Positions 43,901-52,567 of a stretch of 52,567 nt of DNA are shown piece after piece. A program made the translations under genes and the position numbers. Numbering within the stretch: the stretch's first letter is position 1; every line of letters starts with the position of its first letter. The notes beneath the pieces were generated by a model. It saw only the letters and a program-made list of their open reading frames with translations, searched no databases and was not told where the DNA came from. This DNA comes from Zygnema cylindricum (lineage: Eukaryota; Streptophyta; Zygnematophyceae; Zygnematales; Zygnemataceae). The stretch lies in NCBI GenBank assembly GCA_037447655.1, contig JBBHKE010002369.1, forward strand, positions 1-52,567, written 5' to 3'.

Positions 43901-46900
43901 CTACATCTATGCTTGGGGTTATTTATGTCAAATGAGTAAATTCCATTTCGCTAACAGCAATCGGTGATGAGTTCTGAAAACTTTCCCAAAATGTTTAGAT
44001 ATTGCTCGTCACTTTCCCAACCCAACAGTATTGAACACAACCTAAAACCGAATGGAAGTGGTCAATGAGGCACTTATTATACACTGAAGAATTGTAGCTT
44101 CTAGGAGCACGGGCTTCATCTTAACCCATATTTTTAAATTAAATAATTTATATTAATATTAAGTGAAAGAATATGTTGTCTTTATACTTTTGTTATATTG
44201 GAAGCATTACCTTGGTATTGTCATTCGTAAATTGATCATTGCTGAATTCGATTACAGGTGTCCGTGGACGTGGGTTAACCACACCTCCTGAAGTGTTATC
44301 GCAAAAACTGAATAAGTTTTTCCGCTACGCAAGTGCCGGGTACATATCTTCTTTGGACGAAAAGCCGTCGTGGCTTGTGGCAACTTCCTGGAATTGGTTA
44401 AAGCAGCGAGCAGTTCAAGGCGTTTATGACCAGCGGAACTGCAGTAAGAACCTCTTAGATGTTACACATTCTGGCAATTTCAATAAAAAAAAATCGTTTA
44501 CCAGCAAATACACGTATTATCAAGGCATAAAACGTGTTAGCAATGGATGCACGTGTTACAAAAATTGTCTACGATTCTTCGCCTGTATAGAACTGTTGGA
44601 GATGCGGACATTAATCCTAGATTTATTTAGAATATTAAATCCTTCTCAAGGAAAATGATGCACCTGCTTGGTCTCCAGTAAAAGGCAAGAGATAGTGCAC
44701 AAGTAGTTTATCCACACACCGTTTCAACTTAATTTATTTATATTTTTTTAGATAAGACATTAATCCTGAATTTATTTAGAATATTAAATCCTTCTCAAGG
44801 AAAATGATGCACCTGCTTGGTCTCCAGTAAAAGGCAAGAGATAGTGCACAAGTAGTTTATCCACACACCGTTTCAACTTAATTTATTTATATTTTTTTAG
44901 ATAACCCTCCTCGCCCTTCATGTGCGACTGGCCAATATCTTTGTGATTGAATAATTTTAATATTTCTTTGAATCTCCAGGAACATATCAAATGCTTGTTT
45001 CTTACTGCAAGGGTCGCTATTGTAAAATCTGCAAATAAAACCCAAAACCTCTGAGAATAAGCTGAAATAAAACAATAATTGTCTCAATTTGTAGATGATG
45101 TAAATTTATGTTATTTGTTAAACATGACATTCCAAGTTTGCAACAATGGTGGTCTGGTATATAAAGATTCGGTATTGAGACTTTCCGGAGTAAAGAATCA
45201 TATTCCATCTTGAAAAAAGTGAATCATTGCAAGCCCAAACATGATTAAAATCCTTTTCTTTTTCTGTGTATATGCATGTTCTTCAGACACGTGTTGGTTT
45301 GTCGCAGCTGCATCGGCAATCGAGAGTGCCTTTTACATTTCCAATGCTGGAAGAACACCATTGCCTGCCATAGCGATGAATCAAACGCTCGAATGCTCCA
45401 AATTCAACTCAAACTGCAGCAGTGGAGGTTGGCCATCAACTGCGTTTGACTTTGCAACAACCGATGGCCTCAGCCTATCTGCTAACTTTATCGGAACATC
45501 TAGTTGCACGATGACAAACGTGAGGAACTTATGGGACATCGTGACATTATCTCTCCCTCACTCTCTCTCTGTCTGTCTCTCTTTCTCTTTCTCTCTCTCT
45601 CTCCTCCCCCCACTCCCCCCTCCCCTCTCCCGCTTCTATAAAAATGCATTTATGTCCATGTATGAAGTTAGAACCGTGAAGTTGTTTTACCATATATAGA
45701 CATTGATTTGTGGAAAAATTGACTCCTTCCCATCGATTGATGGATTACATGCAGGGTAGCAAACTGTCCATTTTATCCTATGAGAGAATCAAAATGATTG
45801 GCTGGCTGGGCCTCTTGCTCGCTCTACAGCAGCAGCCGGCAGTGGTGGCCATAGAAGCCAGCTCAGCGAGCTTTGTCAATTATAACCCTCTACTGGTAAG
45901 CACCTTCGCTCCTTTTCCTTCTTTGGTTCTTCCCTCCTTCACCCTAACATCACTTTTGCCTTCGTCCTCTACGCCCTACCCCTCTCATTAGCTTCTCTCA
46001 TTTTGCCTCTTCCTCTTATCACCTTTTCATGATTGCCAATGTTCGGAGTTTCTTCACACCTTTTATTCCCTAATTATCATACCATAACTCCCTTGGGAAA
46101 TGACTTGACTAATGGATGGGTTGAAAACTTTCGACTCTCGTGTTCGGTGGCATGTGGATGTGGCATGTGGATGTAGAAATAAGTAGGTACATGCTTAATA
46201 AAGGTATATTTTTGCTAAAACCATTCTTGGTGAAATTTGAGGACAAAATAAATTCTCATAGGGCCCACCTTTCTTTTGTTCTTTGTAAAGGGTGTTTTCG
46301 ATGATGCGACATGCTTTTCAAATGGAGTGGACCATGCGGTGGTGGTCGTCGGCTATGACCTGACGGCCGACACCCCATTTTGGCTGATTCGCAATTCGTG
46401 GGGACCACAATGGGGCGATAATGGCTATATGCGCATCAAAATCTCCGGCGGTTATGGAATATGTGGAATCAACACCCAGCCAGCCTTCATACCCATTATG
46501 AACATCAATGGTAAGCCCATTTTGCACCGTAACTTTCTTTGTACAGTTCCAGTTTTTTGCCTGTATAAAGGAACCACACTTTATAGGGGAAATGTTCTCA
46601 AGTCACTGGTTTTCTTATGTTATGACATGTGTTTTGTCTCTATTTCATGTCACACCGGGTTCACAAAACATTGGTTTTTATAATTCCTTGGACCGAATTT
46701 GCAGCCAGTGACCCTTGCAATTTGATGAGCTTTGCTCGAACACAACTTAAAGTGACCACCGGGCCTGGAATGATGAATCCATGTGGCAACGGCTTATGTA
46801 CACCGAGCAAAAGCAAGTACACATGCCAATGTATGGATAACTTTGTGGCAGTGAACAACACAGATGGAACAGCGACATGTGCTCCAGGTAAAATATTTCC

Positions 46901-49900
46901 ATACTTTTCTGTCGCTCTATTGCGCGTAAAAAAGAGGCTTTTAAAATATATCTTTTATAAGAGATTTTAGTTATCCACTGTTTAGGTCCATTTAACGAAA
47001 TAATATCCATTATAGGAAGATCTTCTTAGGTAAGATTCAGTATCAAAAGACGTCCTTCACATCATAAAATTGACAAGACCTGGTATAACTCTAGATTTTC
47101 TGGTCGGAAAATTGTTTGGTTGGTGTATGGTTTGTTTCTTGTATGTTTGCATTGAGATTATCAAATTCTTCATTAGGCTGTAGTCTCTCGAAAACCTCTT
47201 GAAATTCCAAACATGGGCCCAACCTTTGAGCCCAATCCACCAGGTCACTGCAAAAATGGAAATAACTCACCATAACTTTTGGATCCACACCTAGAAATGT
47301 TTGTAGATTCTTTTATAGATTGTAGATCTCCAAGCAGAACGAAACACACACATAAACTGTATCAAGTTACACTTTCTGACTATGTTATGTGAATATTTTT
47401 ACACAAGTTCCTTCGGTGAAACGCCTTATGCAAGATGAAAGACAGCTTTTTTGACCTGTTTTCTGCAGTTTCCCCATGCACTTTCACATCCCGGAATCCT
47501 TGTGGTATGGGTACGTGCGTGGACTCCAATCAACGTCCGGGCACCTATACCTGTTTGTGTATCGTCGGGTATACACCTGATGACGTAGACGGCAGTCTTA
47601 CATGTGTACCAGGTGGGCTCATATCATATTTACATAGCCTAGTAACAATAAGTAAGATGCTTGACACAAAATTCTAGCTTTTTTAGGAGCTGATATCGCG
47701 TATGACTGTTAATACTTCTACAATAATTGGAACCGGCAGAAAATTTAAAATCTTATGTTTTTTATCTACTCAAAGTTAAACATTACCTTGATGTTGCCGT
47801 TTGGCTTAGGGTTCTGTAATAACTCGTATAATGAGAGGAAATAGAAAGATTAGGTATATTTATCGAGATATACTGCTTTAACACACTGGAGTTCAAATGA
47901 CCAGATCGACCTGATTGAACAAAAGAACCAAGAAACATGCAAGTGTCCGTACAAAGGGATCTCGCCGAACTATCACTAACTCCAATTTCACCGTGCAGTT
48001 ATGGTAAAAAAAATTGAAGAATTGCCTGTTTTACAATGATATCTCAGCAAGAGTTAACCCTGCGTTCATAAATTTTATAAGAAACTAAAGCTATACTTTT
48101 AGGGTGGCATCCTTCTATAAGTGGCTTGCCATTTGATAAGGAAAAATCATATCCCTATCTTAATCTTCAGCACCGAAAAATTGAGACAGTTGTGAAAGTT
48201 TGCGTTTTTACCATATCTAGATTCTGGAAACAACTCATATCCTGTCTCCCCTAGCAAACTACAAACATGCCATTAAGGAATTTGATGACTACGAATTGTT
48301 ATATACTTTTGTTGCAATGGCAGATAAAGATGGGAGACTAGGATCACATTTCGGGTGTTGTTTTTGACCCCCTTTTTTTTTTTACAGCCATATTTTCTTC
48401 AGGTCCAATGTATGTTGTGCCAGCTGGCGGGAACATCTCTTGTTCAACAATCAGCAACGCTTATGGCATTTCTCTGCAAACATTTATCGACCAAAATAAA
48501 GTGTTACTCAACAATCAGGTCTCGCGCAACCAAATATCTTTTCAATTTATTATCCAGAACTAATCGTACTCGTTGTCACAATAAATCGGATCTCAAAACA
48601 TTGTTTCTGCTTTTTACTCTAGCACAAGTTTTTTTACCTAGATCCGAACTTGTATTATGTTCCATTGGAAAAATTGTTTGGATGCAAGTTTGTTGAACTT
48701 ACGAGAGGGTGAAAGTTCTGCTGAATTTTGTAGAATTTGACATGTGATCGATTACTTCCGAATGGCGCCAGTGTGAATGTGACGAGTAGCCGCAACTGCG
48801 CCATACTCTATGCTGTGAATGAGGTAAGCATTATACTAAACTGGCTTTGCTGAACTCTATAGCTATAGCCTGCGGTGATAAACCACTTGAGTTAGCATTA
48901 TTAGCGATTCGATTTCAAGTCTTTTGCAATCTGAACGAAAAACAGAGGACAAAGTGAGAATAGGGAGATTACGTGGAATATAGGAAAAGAATACCATGTG
49001 GGAATCATTCAAACACGCTACAGTCGTTATTGGTTGGTACATTTGTTTGCAGAGAAATCTTGTTTCGCGTTTTCCCACAGAATGTACAGTCGACTATTGT
49101 TTTGTGCAGAAAATTACTTCTACCGTTGAGTCTTTTACTCCCATCAAAATGTGTTACCGCTATAGCAGTTCATCTACATACATGTCCCTATTCTTTGTAA
49201 GCGAGTCTCTTATCGAGTAATCATACATGCAAGCATTGGAATTCTAACTTCTAATTTACAATTGAAGGGTTGGTGATATACGGCTTTCACTTGTAGAAAC
49301 GGTAAACCATATTAGCTGATTCTAACCAAAATCTCAAATCAATTGCTTGTTGTTTTCTCATTACTTCATTCTTAAATAAACACTTAAACAACTTAGGAAT
49401 ATTTTGAAAGAGAATTATACTAGTTATAGTATTCAGGAACAATACAGATTAGGACTTATGATAGTGATATCGAGGGCAACTTCTCGATATTTTGACTCGT
49501 GGGTTCTGTTTATCCCTCAACACACATTTCTGCTTGTTTCCACATCGAGCGCAATATTCACTGCAACTCCCCAAGCAAAAAATACCAAAAATGTGTGTAT
49601 CATATCACCTATTTCATGAGTAGCTACTTTCTCCCTTGAAGTGAACACGTCAAGATATTCCATGTGCGATACACCCTGTACCTATACACCGCCAATCGCT
49701 ATTAGCGTATTGAACGCTAATTCGGTCCCGCTTTTTATTTTCTCAAATTCTCAAATAGAATTATCCATACTATTTAAAAAAAACCCTAATTCCTAATTAG
49801 TGTAAACGATTTCTTTGAAAATTTGCAAATTCCCAATTAGCGTTGATAACGGTAATTATTCATTTACGCTAAAAAAACTTGTACGCTAATAGCGATTGGC

Positions 49901-51761
49901 GGTGTACTAGGCTGCCAATCGGAAGGAAAGAATTTTACTTCTGTATTTGGATAAAAATGAGTTGAGTGGCCGAAATAATATTTTCGCAGATCGCATTACA
50001 CTCTGGACTTTTTGTACCATAATTTTACTTAAAATACTTTTGTACTATTTACGTTTTCCCTAACGTATATTGTTGTATTGATTAATTATCGCTTGATATT
50101 ACATCTTGATATGAAGTTCCATTGACCTCAATAGGATACGGGAACTGTATTGTATCGCAATACTTATCAAGATTTGATGCAAAAGTACAGCATTGAAATG
50201 TGTCTCAGAGTACGCACGAATATTCAGTTCATACTTACAAGCAACAATGGTTATTGTCTATGACCTTGTTGATTTTGGTTCTGTTTGGAAAACATCAATT
50301 CAATTTCGGCATCACTATGGCGTGGAGAATTTTACACGTAAAAATCACGTTTCATAAAGTGTGTTGCAAAATAAAAGTACAATGTAATATAATCTTTGAA
50401 AAACTACAGATAAAGACCTTTTCAACCTTACATGTGATGTACGCTTCAAGTATAGCCACATCCACATCCGTTCTAAAACAATTGTTTAATAAACCTCAGT
50501 TTGGTCTGTGGAAAAGTGTTTGATTATGAAATATCTGTTTATTATCTGCATTTTACATCAGCCATTGCTCCTGAACGACTTTGGTTTTTTTTTTTTTTTA
50601 CAGGGTGACACCTGTGCACTCATTAGAAATATGTTCAACATTTCAGCCGACCCTGATAACGGTATCTCAGATTTGGAGACCCTAAATCCGAATCTTAATT
50701 GTTCGAACCTACAGCCTTTTCAACAGGTGCGTAAAAATATGAACCTTCTTTCAATTCCACAAACCTTGTAAACTACAACTGCCCATTGTTGTTAGAGTTG
50801 ACGAAACTAGTTAATTTGTATTTTGTCGAAAATCATCAAATATTGTCAACTACACTATCTAAGGGAGTGGCGTACAACCTGCCACGTCTCCTTGCTCTAA
50901 ATCAGTATAGTATATTCTAAGTTTGCATTAACATTACTAAATTGTTAACCCTAGTATTGATGGCAGCGTACTATTGCTATCCGTTCTACCCTATTTTCTT
51001 CACACTATTGCCAAACTTTCATTTTTGAAATTTTTCTCAACAACAGCTAGAAGTTTAATTTAACCTTTCAGCTTTAAAACTCAAAAAAAATGACTACTTG
51101 GAAATCAGCTGGTGTATGATTTGTGGGATCTTTTGCAGATATGTGTCCAAGAAGGGGAACCAACATATCCTGGACCTTGTACTCTGCCGTACAATGTTCA
51201 ACAAGGCGAAACTTGTTCTACGATTATCCGAAAATTTATGAACGGCAGTGCAACAGATTTCTATGCTTTGAATCCCGGTGCTTATTGCGGCCGTCTGCAA
51301 TCCTCATCAAGTGGGGAGGCTGGTTTCAGTCAAGAGGTGATGCCAATTTCCACAGCCTATAATTCTTTTGGATGTTACTTTCCATTCATTCATTTTCTCT
51401 GAATTGTTTACAAGCAAGACTCTTGGACTTCAATCGATTATTTTGGTTTGTACGTTTTTTGTTAGTTTTATTGTTTGATTTTTATCGTTTTGAGTCCTTG
51501 GCGTTGCATTCTTTTTTCATCCAGGTTTGTCTTCAAGCTTTGGATTTGGGCAGTAGAATGGCAAACTGCAAAGGAAAGCCAGCTCCCCTGGGTGCCAAGG
51601 ATAACTGTAAGTCTTTGAAAGATAAGTATTTTCCAGCTAAGGGGAGAGAAACCTTCCCTGGCCTGAACGTTTCTCCATGTACAGAAAGCTTCCTCAGAAA
51701 TATCCGTGGAAATGCAAACAGAAAGAAGGTGACACCAAATATATGTGTCCCAAAAAAATAG
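34949..51761 (+). CDS. Secreted LRR-EGF-papain-EGF-EGF-LysM chimeric cysteine protease
   Basis: 21 phase-consistent GT..AG exons give 1031 residues: 34949-35196, 36368-36399, 36564-36696, 37703-37783, 38420-38491, 38916-38987, 39509-39580, 41578-41649, 42050-42121, 43024-43394, 44258-44443, 45287-45519, 45755-45895, 46291-46510, 46705-46887, 47469-47612, 48403-48518, 48734-48823, 50604-50726, 51139-51336, 51525-51761. Domains: signal peptide (1-25); Cys-rich segment (28-83); LRR N-cap (WTGTDCLKWEGVKCD, about 115); about six LRRs (140-300, SNNKITGALP type); EGF-like (about 365-408); C1 papain domain with Q467, C473 (QRNCNTCW), H610 (VDHAVVVVGY) and N630 (RNSWG); two EGF-like modules (669-777); LysM at about 780, 838 (YAVNEGDTC) and 896 (YNVQQGETC); a degenerate fourth to the end. 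There is no I29 propeptide, transmembrane helix or kinase. Predicted: an active extracellular protease held on chitin- or peptidoglycan-like glycans. Exon 8 is the weakest call. Confidence 0.85.
35193..35617 (+). repeat. 212-bp tandem duplication starting at the exon 1 donor
   Basis: GCAAGTGAGTGAAACAGAAA begins at 35193, at the end of exon 1, and again at 35405. The copies run to CTTGAACCAACTAA. The second copy carries an intact duplicate of the splice donor (GCAA|GTGAGT). Confidence 0.93.
35945..36160 (+). repeat. Polypurine (GGGAA/GGAGA) tract in intron 1
   Basis: Purine-rich on the coding strand (GAGGAGGAAGAGAAAGAAG, GGGAAGGGAAGGGAAAGG), the opposite strand sense to the tracts in the NDB gene. 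Confidence 0.75.
38370..39580 (+). repeat. Tandem array of LRR exon plus intron units
   Basis: Three 72-nt phase 2-2 LRR exons (38420, 38916, 39509) are preceded by related intron sequence (CACGA(G/A)AACTTTTCTCAAC, ATTCCTTTCA(T/C)TTTTGCAGG). Spacings are about 496 and 593 bp. This shows recent expansion of the LRR region by duplicating exon plus intron. Confidence 0.88.
39895..41185 (+). repeat. Intron duplications carrying a decayed LRR exon
   Basis: 39895-40365 is repeated at 40725-41185 (TTGTATCACCTGAAAATGCC, TATTCGGACCTCAGGTGACT, CCTGATCACCCATCACT). Between them 40371-40710 repeats 38959-39300, including the 3' end of an LRR exon (AACCTGCAATATCTTGAGA, donor GTGAGT) whose 5' part is gone. 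Confidence 0.85.
44609..44904 (+). repeat. 148-bp tandem duplication in intron 11
   Basis: ACATTAATCC..ATTTATTTAGAATATT..CATCTTGCACC-type unit at 44609-44756 and 44757-44904, nearly identical (for example AGTTTATCCACACACCGTTT in both). The inverted copy at 2178-2983 has only one unit. Confidence 0.93.
45552..45640 (+). repeat. CT-rich tract in intron 12
   Basis: CTCTCCCTCACTCTCTCTCT and similar pyrimidine runs after the exon 12 donor at 45520. Confidence 0.85.
49685..49906. mobile_element. MITE in intron 18 of the protease gene
   Basis: 222 bp with ends TACACCGCCAATCGCTATTA and TAATAGCGATTGGCGGTGTA, perfect inverted repeats. The tips resemble the outer arms of the 12405-12624 element (CGCTATTAG). 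Flanking TA may be a target duplication. Confidence 0.85.
50774..50970. mobile_element. MITE in intron 19 of the protease gene
   Basis: The left end is TACAACTGCCCATTGTTGTTAG and the right end TAGTATTGATGGCAGCGTA. It shares CTGCCACGTCTCCTTGC with the copy at 9025-9222. Confidence 0.65.
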
Positions 51762-52567
51762 CTTTTGTCCTCGCTTTAATGGAAATGGAGGCCAGAGAGA
51801 GAGGCCACGTTTTATGGTTCTTTTGCTTATGATTGGTTCCGTTATCCTTAAAATTACATGTTCTTGGATAACGTACTTTCCAAAAAACTAAAGTACGTGT
51901 GAACATCACAAGATGGTTAACTATGGGATACCAAGACTACCCTTTAGGAAAATAGTGTAGTATAAGATGTCATGATCTCAAATTACTTAAAACTGGTAGC
52001 GTAAGGATGCTAGAGTTTGATTTGGTGTTTGTAGGTAGAATTTTACAGTGATTAGAAAGGACAAAATTTTGTGCTTTGAAGTGGAAATGATGCGGGGTTG
52101 AGGGATATCAGTCGATTCCCAGTCTATGTCAGTTTTACACTTAATGCTGAAAATTTTGATGAAATTTCCTTTCAAACCTTAAGGAAGATCCTAAAGTGTC
52201 GAGGAAATTTTGTTTTTTGATAGAATTTTCAATGTATTTTGTTTCATGTACCCATGTGTATCACTACTTGAACAAAGTCCACATAGTTTTTTTTTTTTTT
52301 TTTACCTTGTCTGGACCTGTCCATTTTGCCCACAAAAAGTATTGAAACTAGTTGATAATGATGTTAGAGAACGACAGCGCACCTCATGGTTTTATGTTTT
52401 GCTGTCTTGCAATTTTTTTAATTTTGTATCCATGCCCTGTTTGTCTGTAGCTTGGAATCAAACCACTATCTTTTGTGGTTAACATTGTGAATGTAAAACC
52501 TTGTGAATGAGAGTCCACATAATCCATGGCTCTCTCTCTCCCTCTCCCTATCTCTCTCTCTCTTCCT
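51762..52567 (+). other. Probable 3' UTR and downstream sequence
   Basis: It follows the TAG stop at 51759-51761. No AATAAA is evident in the first few hundred bases. A T run lies at 52287-52303 and a CT microsatellite at 52530-52567 closes the window. No other gene is seen. Confidence 0.4.

Noticed and set aside
48996-49220. Possible extra LysM-gene exon (ECTVDYCFVQKIT..)
   Set aside because: The exon ending at 48823 (..YAVNE) joins directly and in phase to 50604 (GDTCALI), forming a complete LysM YAVNEGDTC; an inserted exon would break it.

Overview
The window looks like nuclear DNA of a land plant or a close streptophyte alga. It is AT-rich and has long introns with GT..AG borders, a plant-type EF-hand NAD(P)H dehydrogenase, a plant-type ERD2-like receptor fragment and a plant Copia retrotransposon. 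The protease gene architecture is not one I know from flowering plants, so an early-diverging lineage (charophyte, bryophyte, lycophyte or fern) is my guess. The sequence alone does not name the species. All gene structures below were assembled by eye from homology, splice borders and reading phase.

Layout. 1-890: end of a repeated TIR element. 1437-1620: MITE. 2178-2983: broken inverted copy of part of the protease gene (exon 12 and intron 11). 3801-5341: two exons of an ERD2-like (KDEL-receptor family) gene on the plus strand. 8849-15768: nine phase-consistent exons of an external alternative NAD(P)H dehydrogenase (NDB type) on the minus strand; its N-terminus and one internal exon were not found. 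16.3-34.5 kb: a nest of transposable elements, including a TIR family with ends AGGGTRYGTCCCCATGTA, a candidate LTR, and a 7.1-kb Copia element inserted inside a TIR element with a GTAGG target duplication. 34949-51761: one plus-strand gene of 21 exons, all in phase, encoding about 1031 residues.

The last gene is the highlight. It encodes a predicted secreted protein with a signal peptide, a Cys-rich segment, an LRR N-cap, about six LRRs, an EGF-like module, a papain-family (C1) protease with intact Gln/Cys/His/Asn, two more EGF-like modules, three LysM modules and a degenerate fourth. It joins carbohydrate-binding (LysM), protein-binding (LRR, EGF) and proteolytic parts in one extracellular chain. 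The exon phases are modular (72-nt phase 2-2 LRR exons, phase 1-1 EGF exons), and fragments of its exons are duplicated nearby.

A second theme is short tandem duplication of about 56-212 bp. Several begin at exon ends and copy a splice donor into the following intron, and three lie inside the Copia coding region.
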